Part shown: piece by piece, positions 56,411 to 64,000 of the stretch
How the letters are laid out: each line of letters begins with the position of its first letter
How positions within the stretch are numbered: position 1 is the stretch's first letter
Source: Cellvibrio sp. UBA7671
GTDB taxonomy: Bacteria; Pseudomonadota; Gammaproteobacteria; Pseudomonadales; Cellvibrionaceae
Length of the DNA stretch: 64,000 bases
Assembly: GCA_002483145.1 (NCBI GenBank)
Contig: DLHJ01000012.1
Span: forward strand, 62,001 to 126,000
Direction of reading: 5' to 3'
Notes under the pieces: model-generated
The model's input: only the letters and a program-made list of their open reading frames with translations
Databases searched by the model: none
What the model was told of the DNA's origin: nothing
Translations under genes and position numbers: made by a program

Positions 56411-57070
56411 TTATTGTTTCGGCTGCAAGACTAACAGGTGGCGCTCGCCATCTGTTTCGGCAACCAACAGCTTTACACTTTCTAGTAATTCAATTTTGCC
56501 AGCGATAGGTGCAAGTTCATCTTGCGGAAATATCCCTTTCATCGCCAGAAAAATTCCGCCCGGCACCAACATATGTGCACAACCGTCGGTCATATCTTGC
56601 AAACTGGCGAAGGCACGGCTTATCACTGCATCAAATTTTTGCTCGGGTTGAAATTCTTCGACCCGCCGATTCTCAACCGTTACATTGGTTAACCCCAGCA
56701 GGGTTTTAACATGAAATAAAAAGCGGGTTTTTTTACCGTTGCTATCGAGAAGGGTAAATTGTTTTTCCGGGAACATAATAGCCAATGGAATTCCCGGCAG
56801 GCCACCGCCGGTGCCGACATCAATTATCCGCGTAGCGGAAAAATTTTTATTGGCAGTAAACCAAGGCACCACACTTAAGCTATCCAGCAGATGACGCGCT
56901 ACCATTTGGCGAATATCGCGCACCGCCGATAGATTATAGGCTTTGTTCCATTTTTCGAACTCGCGCACATAGGCCAACAACTTTTCAATTTGGCCTTCAC
57001 TCAGCGCAACCGACATCTCAATGGCGCCGCGCAACAATTGCGCGCGTAATTCAGTGTTTAAATCCGTCAC
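56411..57070 (-). CDS. rsmG: 16S rRNA (guanine(527)-N7)-methyltransferase
   Basis: This 219-residue SAM-dependent methyltransferase (GidB) modifies G527 of 16S rRNA. AYNLSAVRDIRQMVARHLLDSLSV precedes the SAM motif RIIDVGTGGGLPGIPLAI, and LDSNGKKTRFL, VENRRVEEF and ISRAFASLQDM follow, all family landmarks. Full length, 37 bp upstream of parA. Loss of this gene gives low-level streptomycin resistance in other bacteria. Confidence 0.96.
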   Translation of the reverse strand: MTDLNTELRAQLLRGAIEMSVALSEGQIEKLLAYVREFEKWNKAYNLSAVRDIRQMVARHLLDSLSVVPWFTANKNFSATRIIDVGTGGGLPGIPLAIMFPEKQFTLLDSNGKKTRFLFHVKTLLGLTNVTVENRRVEEFQPEQKFDAVISRAFASLQDMTDGCAHMLVPGGIFLAMKGIFPQDELAPIAGKIELLESVKLLVAETDGERHLLVLQPKQ

Positions 57071-57105
57071 TCGTCTCTCTTTAATAAATTCGCTATAGGC
57101 TTTTT

Positions 57106-57138
57106 GTAGGATGGGTGGAGCCTAAGCGATACCCATCG
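57106..57138. repeat. short dispersed-type palindromic repeat
   Basis: GTAGGATGGGT...ACCCATC with arms GATGGGT (57110-57116) and ACCCATC (57131-57137) and a GGAGC/AAGCG centre. This resembles a widespread GGATGGGT...ACCCATCC intergenic repeat. It lies between mnmG and rsmG. Copy number cannot be judged here. Confidence 0.45.
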
Positions 57139-57149
57139 ATTTTTCACAA

Positions 57150-59060
57150 TTACGATGCTTGTTGTTCCGGAGCATCTTCCTGCAAGCGTTTTAACACACC
57201 GCGTTTTTTCAGATAAATCAACACCAGCGAAATCGCCGCTGGCGTAATGCCGGAAATTCGCGCTGCACGCGCTAGCGTTTGTGGCCGCGCAGCGGTCAAT
57301 TTTTGTTTGACCTCATTGGACAGTCCATCAACCACCGAATAATCAAAGTCATCCGGAATAATCGTATTTTCATATGCACGCAAACGATCCACATCTTCCT
57401 GTTGACGTTCGATATAGCCAGAATATTTTGCTTCAATTTCTACTTGTTCAGCCGCTGCTTCATTGGCGATAGCTTTACCTTTAAGCGAGGCGATATCGGT
57501 GTAGCTCAATTCCGGGCGGCGCAACAAATCCATCAAACTGTATTCGCGCGTTAATTTAGTTTGGATTTTTTGCTCAACCAATTCTGCTTCCGATGAACCA
57601 GCTTGAATCCAGGTAGAGCGAAGACGCTCTTGCTCAAGCGCAATCTGCTCGCGCTTGTCGCAGAAAATTTTCCACTGCGCATCACCAATCAAACCAAACT
57701 CGCGCGCTTTTTCAGTTAAGCGCAAATCTGCGTTGTCTTCGCGCAACAACAACCGGTATTCGGCGCGGCTGGTAAACATGCGGTAAGGTTCCTTGGTGCC
57801 GAGGGTAATCAAGTCGTCCACCAATACCCCGACGTAAGCTTGGTCGCGTGTTGGGCACCAGGCCGCTTTTTCTTGCGCGCGCAGCGCCGCGTTTATTCCC
57901 GCAAGCAAACCTTGTGCACCGGCTTCTTCGTAACCGGTGGTGCCGTTGATCTGGCCGGCAAAAAATAAACCGCCGATCACTTTGGTTTCCAGGCTGTGTT
58001 GCAAATCTTGCGGATTGAAATAATCGTATTCAATGGCGTAACCAGGGCGCAGGATGTGAGCGTTTTCAAACCCTTTCATCGAGCGCACGATTTCCAGCTG
58101 CACATCAAACGGCAAGCTAGTGGAAATTCCGTTCGGGTAAAGTTCGTGGGTAGTCAAACCTTCCGGCTCGATAAATACCTGGTGAGAATCCTTATCCGCG
58201 AAGCGGTGGATTTTATCTTCAATCGACGGGCAGTAGCGCGGGCCGATTCCTTCAATCACGCCCGAGTACATGGGCGAGCGATCGAGGTTGCGACGAATTA
58301 CATCGTGGGTTTTTTCATTGGTGTGGGTAATGTAACAACAAATTTGTTGCGGTTGCATGGCGCGGTTGCCCATCACCGACATCACCGGGCGCGGCTCATC
58401 GCCGTATTGTTTTTCCAGTACAGCCAAGTTGACCGTGCGTGCATCCACGCGCGGCGGCGTACCGGTTTTTAGACGGTCAACGCGCAGCGGTAATTCACGC
58501 AGGCGTTTTGACAGTGCAATCGACGGCGGATCACCCGCGCGACCACCGGAATAATTTTGCATGCCGATGTGGATCAAACCACCAAGGAAAGTACCGGCAG
58601 TCAAGACGACTTGATTGGCCATAAATTTCAGGCCCATCTGTGTAACCACACCGCGTACTTGATCGTTTTCCACAATCAGATCGTCAGCGGCTTGTTGGAA
58701 AATCCATAGGTTTTCCTGGTTTTCCAAGGTTTCGCGGATCGCCGCTTTGTAGAGGATGCGGTCAGCTTGCGCACGGGTCGCCCGCACTGCAGGACCTTTG
58801 CGCGCATTGAGGACGCGAAACTGGATGCCGCCTTTGTCGGTAGCCAGTGCCATAGCACCGCCCATGGCATCGATTTCTTTTACCAGATGGCTTTTGCCAA
58901 TCCCGCCAATGGCCGGGTTACAAGACATTTGGCCGAGGGTTTCGATGTTGTGCGACAGCAGCAAAGTCTTACAGCCCATACGCGCGGAAGCTAAGCATGC
59001 CTCAGTACCAGCATGGCCGCCGCCGATCACAATCACATCAAAACGATCCGGGAAAATCAT
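57150..59060 (-). CDS. mnmG: tRNA uridine 5-carboxymethylaminomethyl modification enzyme, large subunit
   Basis: This 636-residue FAD enzyme (GidA) works with MnmE to modify the wobble uridine of several tRNAs. The Rossmann motif is [18 protein letters not shown] near the start. [22 protein letters not shown] and the C-terminal helical part ([20 protein letters not shown]) are conserved. Full length. It lies next to the oriC-like spacer, as gidA does in E. coli, and is first in the mnmG-rsmG-parA-parB run. Confidence 0.97.
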   Translation of the reverse strand: MIFPDRFDVIVIGGGHAGTEACLASARMGCKTLLLSHNIETLGQMSCNPAIGGIGKSHLVKEIDAMGGAMALATDKGGIQFRVLNARKGPAVRATRAQADRILYKAAIRETLENQENLWIFQQAADDLIVENDQVRGVVTQMGLKFMANQVVLTAGTFLGGLIHIGMQNYSGGRAGDPPSIALSKRLRELPLRVDRLKTGTPPRVDARTVNLAVLEKQYGDEPRPVMSVMGNRAMQPQQICCYITHTNEKTHDVIRRNLDRSPMYSGVIEGIGPRYCPSIEDKIHRFADKDSHQVFIEPEGLTTHELYPNGISTSLPFDVQLEIVRSMKGFENAHILRPGYAIEYDYFNPQDLQHSLETKVIGGLFFAGQINGTTGYEEAGAQGLLAGINAALRAQEKAAWCPTRDQAYVGVLVDDLITLGTKEPYRMFTSRAEYRLLLREDNADLRLTEKAREFGLIGDAQWKIFCDKREQIALEQERLRSTWIQAGSSEAELVEQKIQTKLTREYSLMDLLRRPELSYTDIASLKGKAIANEAAAEQVEIEAKYSGYIERQQEDVDRLRAYENTIIPDDFDYSVVDGLSNEVKQKLTAARPQTLARAARISGITPAAISLVLIYLKKRGVLKRLQEDAPEQQAS

Positions 59061-59289
59061 CGCTTACTACCTTGCAGCCGGGCTGCGTACAAATACCTTG
59101 GACAGGCGAGGGACAAAAGGGGCGACATTATAGGGCTTGTCAGCGGTTTGCACAAAACTTGTACAGGGATTAATCAATATAAATTTTAACCCTCCATATG
59201 GGCTCAACTGAGAACTCCCGCCGCTAAGCGTTTCAACTCAAATACCTAAGTCCTGTTTGTAGATCGCATGCGTTTTTAGTTATTCAAAA

Positions 59290-59690
59290 AAACAGCTCGC
59301 TGTTACAACAAAGGAAAATATTTTATGAAATGAATATATGTATTGTTATTTAGGTATTTAAAAGATGTTGTTATATATATAGCGCGATATTTCTGTGGAT
59401 AAACCAAGAAAGTAATTATTTTTCAATAGGTTAATTGCAGGATAAGGAACTGGAAAAGCATCGCGCAAGCTGGTCTTAAGCTGCTCGGAAGCTGGTTGTA
59501 AAAGCCTTTGTTATACAGAAGTGGAGAAAAAAGCGACTTATCCCCAAAAGTCTGCCCAGCTTTTGTCATCCACACCCACAGGTTTGTACACATGAGTGTT
59601 GGATCACAATCAAAATAGTATTAAAAACAACTATTTACACCATAAAACTCGATTTAACTGTGGATAACCTGTGTAACTGTGTGGAAAAAC
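59290..59690. other. candidate chromosomal replication origin (oriC-like)
   Basis: The gene-free stretch 59061-59785 holds an AT-rich zone (about 59290-59430), then a cluster of DnaA-box-like 9-mers. TGTGGATAA occurs exactly at 59394-59402 and 59659-59667. One-mismatch sites are TTATCCCCA (59538-59546), TCATCCACA (59566-59574) and TGTGGAAAA (59680-59688). AT-rich DNA next to several boxes, mnmG alongside and parAB close by are the usual signs of an origin. E. coli oriC also lies next to mnmG, whereas pseudomonads use the dnaA side, so a secondary DnaA-binding region is the alternative. 59061-59289 and 59690-59785 hold nothing else I can identify. Confidence 0.7.
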
Positions 59691-59785
59691 ATGGTTATAA
59701 GCCGGTATTAAGGTGTCTTTTACTGGAAGGTTTGGGGATTAATTTGTGCGATAGAAAGAAATGAATACCAGGGATATTTTGGTAG

Positions 59786-60571
59786 TCAGGATGCATTTAC
59801 CACATCGGTATCTGGGTCATCGGAGAGTGATTCATCCAACCATTGGATAGGTGAAGCCTGGGCATCAAGCCAACATAAAAGTAATTCCCAATCGTTGCGA
59901 TCGCGCGCATGGCTCTGCTGTGGGTAATCGGCAATACCGCGCCCTTCACTATAGGCGCGTACATAATGCTGGGTGTCCCTCAGGGTCGCGGGATAGGGAA
60001 TATTCAAACTTAGCAGGAATTTTTGTAATCGCTCCCAGGCATTTGCCTGTTGTTTAACGCGGTTTGCAATTACTGCGATAGGGCGACGCTGGCGGCGCAT
60101 GCTGCGGGTTAACAGGAGTTCGCCAATAAAACGGGCGCTGGCGCGGATATCAATATCCGAGGGTAGCACCGGCACTATAATGAGATCGTGGTTCTGGATG
60201 ATATCGTCCAGTGCCATATCAGTAAGGCCGGGTGCGGCATCGGTTATCAACCAGCGTGTCGATTTGGGCGCTCGCCATTGGAAGCTGCGCGTGATGCGGC
60301 TATTGAGTTCTATTTTTACGCCGAAAATTTTTGGGAGTTCGGGTCCGCGTGAACTTAGCCAATGGCTGGCTGAACCCTGGGGATCTGCATCGACCAGTAC
60401 GGTGGTATCCCCACGTTTTGCTAACCAGGAGGCAAGGTTGGTACTGACGGTGGTTTTACCCGATCCGCCTTTGCCATTAATTACCAAAATCCGGCAAGCA
60501 GAAAGTAACTGGATGGCAACCAGAGGTTCTGCATGGGTTTTGGCAATGCTGGTTTGCGGTGGGGTATTCAT
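59786..60571 (-). CDS. orphan ParA/MinD-type ATPase beside the origin
   Basis: This 261-residue protein has deviant Walker A NGKGGSGKTTVSTNLA (about 33-48), VLVDADPQGSASHWLSSRG and WLITDAAPGLTDM as the next ATPase motifs. It has no partner ParB-like gene beside it. Sequence differs clearly from the ParA at 55573, so it is not a recent copy. An acidic C-terminus (DESLSDDPDTDVV) ends it. Position beside the oriC-like spacer may be meaningful, but its cargo (chromosome, chemotaxis or other cluster) is unknown. An inverted repeat covers its upstream region. Confidence 0.85.
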   Translation of the reverse strand: MNTPPQTSIAKTHAEPLVAIQLLSACRILVINGKGGSGKTTVSTNLASWLAKRGDTTVLVDADPQGSASHWLSSRGPELPKIFGVKIELNSRITRSFQWRAPKSTRWLITDAAPGLTDMALDDIIQNHDLIIVPVLPSDIDIRASARFIGELLLTRSMRRQRRPIAVIANRVKQQANAWERLQKFLLSLNIPYPATLRDTQHYVRAYSEGRGIADYPQQSHARDRNDWELLLCWLDAQASPIQWLDESLSDDPDTDVVNAS

Positions 60572-60578
60572 CGCGTAG

Positions 60579-60611
60579 GTCTATATTGTTTAATTAATAA
60601 ACAGTATAGAC
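60579..60611 (-). promoter_or_regulatory. inverted repeat upstream of the orphan ParA gene
   Basis: Arms GTCTATATTGTTTA (60579-60592) and TAAACAGTATAGAC (60598-60611) match at 13 of 14 positions around a 5-bp spacer. The repeat ends 8 bp from the start codon at 60571. TATA-type hexamers inside it could serve as -10 elements. It is likely an operator over the promoter. Confidence 0.6.
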
Positions 60612-60684
60612 ATAGCGCTAAGGCATTGTTGGCAGGGGTTCACACAAGGCGGATTTGAGTGGAAACAGGCGACTGGATAATAGG

Positions 60685-62049
60685 TTATTTGCCGATACAA
60701 AAACTGCTGAAGATGCGCCCAAGTAAATCATCCGGGGTAAATTCGCCGGTTATCTCACTGAGCGAGTTTTGCGCCTGGCGTAAATCTTCAGCCAGCAATT
60801 CGCCGGCGGCATAACCTTGCAGCTGGGTTTTGCCAGAAGCGAGGAACAATTGTGCGCGTTCAAGTGCATCGAGGTGGCGGCGGCGGGCGGTAAATCCTCC
60901 TTCACCACCGCCGCTAAAACCCATAATGGTTTTCAGATGGTTTTTTAGATCATCAATCCCGGCGCCGGTTGCAGCACTAATACCTATATATAGGTCGTTC
61001 GATGTTGAGTGAAACAATCCAGCTGCTTCAGCGCTAAGATCAATTTTGTTGCGAACCAGAGTGATTTTGCTGGGATCTTGCAGTTTTTCGACAAACTCAG
61101 GCCATATTTCGTTAGGCTTAGCCAGCTGACTTTGGCGGCTATCGACTAATAACAGCACCCGGTCGGCTTGTTGGATCTCCTGCCAGGCTCGTTGGATGCC
61201 GATCTGTTCGACTTCATCCGGGCTGTCGCGTAAGCCGGCGGTATCAATAATATGCAATGGCATGCCATCAATATGGATATGTTCGCGCAGTACATCGCGG
61301 GTAGTGCCTTCAATACTGGTCACAATGGCAGACTCGCGTCCACTCAGCGCGTTGAGCAAACTGGATTTTCCGGCATTGGGACGACCGGCAATCACCACGC
61401 GCATACCGTCGCGCACTAACACACCTTGACGTGCTTCTTTAAATACCTGCTCCAGTTTTCCGATGATGTTATCCAGATCGCGCGCAACTTTGCCGTCACT
61501 TAAAAAGTCGATCTCTTCTTCGGGGAAGTCAATTGATGCTTCAACGTAAATTCGCAAGTGAATCAAGGCTTCAACCAGTTCATGGATACGTTTGGAAAAC
61601 GCACCTTGCAGTGAGTGCAAAGCATTGCGTGCCGCTTGTTCGCTGGTGGCATCGATCAGGTCAGCAATAGCTTCGGCCTGGGCGAGGTCGAGTTTGTCAT
61701 TTAAAAATGCGCGCTCGGAAAACTCACCCGGACGGGCGAGGCGGATACCGAGCTGGGTGATTTCGCGCAGGAGTAAGTCAAGAATAACTGGCCCGCCGTG
61801 GCCCTGGAGTTCAAGGACATCCTCACCGGTAAAAGAGTTGGGGCCTGGGAAAAATAGGGCTATGCCTTGGTCGAGCACATCGCCAGCGCGGTTTTTGAAA
61901 TCGCAATAATGGGCGTGGCGCGGTTGGAGTTGGATGTTAAGCAGTTGTTCGGCAACCAGACGGGCTTTGGCGCCGGAGATGCGGACTATACCGACACCAC
62001 CGCGGCCAGTGGCGGTGGCGATGGCGGCGATGGTGTCGGTAATGATCAT
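60685..62049 (-). CDS. mnmE: tRNA modification GTPase MnmE
   Basis: This 454-residue GTPase (TrmE) partners MnmG. The N-terminal formyl-THF-binding domain starts [22 protein letters not shown]. The inserted G domain has P-loop [30 protein letters not shown] and NKIDLSAEA. The C-terminal helical domain ends in the catalytic CIGK. Full length. It starts 9 bp after yidC, so the two are probably co-transcribed. Confidence 0.97.
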   Translation of the reverse strand: MIITDTIAAIATATGRGGVGIVRISGAKARLVAEQLLNIQLQPRHAHYCDFKNRAGDVLDQGIALFFPGPNSFTGEDVLELQGHGGPVILDLLLREITQLGIRLARPGEFSERAFLNDKLDLAQAEAIADLIDATSEQAARNALHSLQGAFSKRIHELVEALIHLRIYVEASIDFPEEEIDFLSDGKVARDLDNIIGKLEQVFKEARQGVLVRDGMRVVIAGRPNAGKSSLLNALSGRESAIVTSIEGTTRDVLREHIHIDGMPLHIIDTAGLRDSPDEVEQIGIQRAWQEIQQADRVLLLVDSRQSQLAKPNEIWPEFVEKLQDPSKITLVRNKIDLSAEAAGLFHSTSNDLYIGISAATGAGIDDLKNHLKTIMGFSGGGEGGFTARRRHLDALERAQLFLASGKTQLQGYAAGELLAEDLRQAQNSLSEITGEFTPDDLLGRIFSSFCIGK

Positions 62050-62058
62050 AGCGATGAC

Positions 62059-63717
62059 TTATTTAGCAGCAGGTTCAGCGTCGATTTGTTTGGTAATGAT
62101 GTACTGCTGGATAATCGACAAGGTGTTGTTAGTCACCCAGTAAAGTACCAGACCAGCCGGGAACCAGAGGAACATAAAGGTAAAGATCAACGGCAGCATT
62201 TGCATGATGCGCGCTTGCATAGGATCAGTCGGCTGTGGGTTGAGCTTCTGCATAAAATACATGGTGATACCGTAAATAACTGGCAGCACAAAGTAGGGGT
62301 CTTTTACCGAGAGATCGAAGATCCAGCCGAAGAACGGCGAGTGGCGCAGTTCTACCGATTCCATCAACACGTAATAAAGAGCGAGGAATACCGGCATCTG
62401 GATCAGCAGCGGCAAGCAACCACCAAAAGGGTTTACCTTTTCGGTTTTATACATTTTCATCATTTCTTGCGAGAACTTCTGGCGGTCATCGCCAAGACGT
62501 TCTTTCAATTCAGCCATTTTCGGCGCTAACTTGCGCATTTTCGCCATGGATTTATAGCTGGTTGCCGAAAGTTTGAAGAACAAGGCTTTTACAATCAAGG
62601 TTAAACCAATAATGGCCAAGCCCCAGTTGCCTACTAAACCGTGAATCCACTTAAGAACAAAGAACAATGGTTTGGCTACCCACCAGAGCCAGCCGTAGTC
62701 TACTGTCAGGTCGAGGTAGGGAGAGATTTGTTCCAAACGCTCGGTATCTTTGGGGCCAGCGTAAAAACCGGCTGAGATACTAGCTTGGGTTCCGGGAGCA
62801 ACTTCATTAACCTTGCCGGTAAAACCCATCAAATAAAGGTCATTGTCGCCCAACTTGCGCAAATGATAGGTGTTTTGACTATCGGCATCGGGAATCCAGG
62901 CGCTGATAAAGTAGTGCTGTACCATCGCCACCCAACCACCTTGAACGCCCACTTTTTCTTCTTTTTCAGCCATATCGGCAAAGGTGATTTTTTTGTACTT
63001 TTCTTCCGCGGTGGTAATTGCGGCACCCAGGAAAGGGTTCATTTCCAAAGCGCTGACTTTTACAAAGTTTTGGCTATCGCGTTTGATTTGGCCGTAAAGC
63101 TGTGCTGACCAGGTATTGGCGCTTTTATTATCGATCAGGTATTCAACGTTGATCAGGTAATCGCCGCGGGTAAAGGTGTAGCGCTTGGTGATATTGACTT
63201 CGCCCTGTTGCAATACCAGGTCAACGACCAACTGCTTTTCACCATCGGCCAGGGTGTATTCATTTTTCTCACTGCTAAACAGTGGGCGACCTTGAGCAGT
63301 ATCGGTGCCGTTAGTGCCAATCAAGCCACTTTGTGCCAGATAAGTGTGGTTGTCGCGGTTATCGAGCAACACAAAAGGTTGGTCGGGAGTGTCCAGTTTG
63401 AGAAAGTGACGTGGAAGTGCAAGCTGCACAATGTCGCCACCCAGAGGATTGATGACGAGATCAAAACTGTCTGTTTTCACTTTAATCAGTTGGTTGGCAG
63501 CCAAAGTAGTTTTTTCTGCTTCAGACAGACTATTGGCAGCAACTGGAATATCACTGTTGATTGCCGCCGCTGCGGGGATTGAACCCGTGTTAGTGGTGGT
63601 TTGGGTGGCTACCGGTGTTTGTGTGGGTAGCTGTTCCTGATATTCATGCCAGCGAATAACCAACATCAATAAGGTAGCGAGAATTGCTGCAATTAATAGG
63701 TTTTTTTGCCAATCCAT
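62059..63717 (-). CDS. yidC: membrane protein insertase YidC
   Basis: This 552-residue inner-membrane insertase starts at ATG 63717 (MDWQKNLLIAAIL), the family-typical start; an in-frame start at 63735 would overlap yidD. It has helix 1 (about 5-22), a Gln/Thr-rich linker, the large periplasmic beta-domain (about 60-340) and five C-terminal helices with SYKSMAKMRKLAPKMAELKERLGDDRQKFSQEMMKMYK and GGCLPLLIQMPVFLALYYVL. The positively charged groove Arg expected in helix 2 was not checked. It lies in the standard yidD-yidC-mnmE order. Confidence 0.97.
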   Translation of the reverse strand: MDWQKNLLIAAILATLLMLVIRWHEYQEQLPTQTPVATQTTTNTGSIPAAAAINSDIPVAANSLSEAEKTTLAANQLIKVKTDSFDLVINPLGGDIVQLALPRHFLKLDTPDQPFVLLDNRDNHTYLAQSGLIGTNGTDTAQGRPLFSSEKNEYTLADGEKQLVVDLVLQQGEVNITKRYTFTRGDYLINVEYLIDNKSANTWSAQLYGQIKRDSQNFVKVSALEMNPFLGAAITTAEEKYKKITFADMAEKEEKVGVQGGWVAMVQHYFISAWIPDADSQNTYHLRKLGDNDLYLMGFTGKVNEVAPGTQASISAGFYAGPKDTERLEQISPYLDLTVDYGWLWWVAKPLFFVLKWIHGLVGNWGLAIIGLTLIVKALFFKLSATSYKSMAKMRKLAPKMAELKERLGDDRQKFSQEMMKMYKTEKVNPFGGCLPLLIQMPVFLALYYVLMESVELRHSPFFGWIFDLSVKDPYFVLPVIYGITMYFMQKLNPQPTDPMQARIMQMLPLIFTFMFLWFPAGLVLYWVTNNTLSIIQQYIITKQIDAEPAAK

Positions 63718-63718
63718 C

Positions 63719-64000
63719 TTAATGACTGCCATCAATAGTGTGTGAGTGAATAGAAGAACAACAGGTCTTGTTCAATTCCGGTACCGGATCGAGGCCGCCT
63801 TCATGCCAGGGATGGCATTTTAGTAGGCGTCGCAGGGTTAGATAAGACCCTGTAAAAAATCCATGCCGCACAATTGCTTCTTCCGAGTAATGTGAGCAGC
63901 TGGGATAAAAGCGGCATTGGTTGCCAATCCAGGGGCTTAAAAAATAGCGATAGCCGTGCAGCAGTTTGACTGCCAGCCAGATCAGGCCGGAATGGCCGTT
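63719..64000 (-). CDS. yidD: membrane protein insertion efficiency factor YidD (3' part)
   Basis: This partial gene of 94 codons runs off the right edge of the window, so the start is missing. YRYFLSPWIGNQCRFYPSCSHYSEEAI, the YidD motif with conserved Cys residues, and LKCHPWHEGGLDPVPE follow. YidD is a small membrane-associated protein that helps YidC insert proteins. It ends 1 bp before yidC start 63717. rnpA and rpmH would be expected next, outside the window. Confidence 0.93.
   Translation of the reverse strand, partial: NGHSGLIWLAVKLLHGYRYFLSPWIGNQCRFYPSCSHYSEEAIVRHGFFTGSYLTLRRLLKCHPWHEGGLDPVPELNKTCCSSIHSHTIDGSH

Noticed and set aside
59061-59785. A tRNA or small RNA gene in the origin spacer
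   Set aside because: No cloverleaf or TPsiC arm was seen. DnaA boxes and AT-rich DNA explain the region better.

Overview
The window looks like a chromosome segment of a plant-polysaccharide-degrading gammaproteobacterium, most probably Cellvibrio or a close relative. This rests on a four-module GH11-CBM60-CE4-CBM10 xylanase with poly-serine linkers, a serine-linker GH9 cellulase lipoprotein, and a conserved block yidD-yidC-mnmE / mnmG-rsmG-parA-parB-atpIBEFHAGDC-glmU / glmR-glmS. The species call is inference from remembered protein families, not from a search.

Layout. 1-940: debris ending in a decayed integron-type tyrosine recombinase (internal deletion, nonsense codon and a 2-bp slippage frameshift). 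1033-1989: a histidine-rich CDF metal exporter. 2167-28311: a 26-kb, single-strand block encoding an extracellular contractile injection system (eCIS, the Afp/PVC family). It has a terminator/cap protein, one sheath, two tube proteins, a DUF5908 peptide, a LysM tube-initiation protein, a VgrG-like spike, a PAAR tip, a gp25 wedge, two large baseplate proteins, three eCIS-associated unknowns, a very long tape-measure protein with internal duplications and an AAA+ ATPase. It also has a secreted or membrane GH18-like protein whose acidic catalytic motif I cannot find. The block ends in a DUF4157 cargo protein with a C-terminal polymorphic-toxin-like domain, followed by a small immunity-like gene. 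A 46-bp perfect palindrome separates it from the convergent xylanase gene.

28411-45476 is accessory and mostly minus strand. It holds the xylanase, a TauE/SafE exporter, a RES/Xre toxin-antitoxin pair with a perfect inverted-repeat operator, glmS and glmR, a serine beta-lactamase-like hydrolase, a membrane AraC regulator, the GH9 cellulase, a PEP-CTERM-like protein, two membrane proteins, a Spy-like periplasmic protein and a BaeSR-like two-component system. The atp-glmU-glmR-glmS order known from pseudomonads is split here by about 10 kb between glmU and glmR.

45557-64000 is core and all minus strand: glmU, the F1Fo ATP synthase operon, parAB, rsmG, mnmG, an oriC-like spacer with five DnaA-box-like 9-mers, an orphan ParA-type ATPase with its own inverted-repeat promoter region, mnmE, yidC and the 3' part of yidD.

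How it works together: the eCIS block carries most parts needed to build a contractile particle. The effector/immunity-like pair at its end suggests a toxin that the producer itself must resist. This is the most interesting hypothesis in the window. The core end is the replication-origin neighbourhood.
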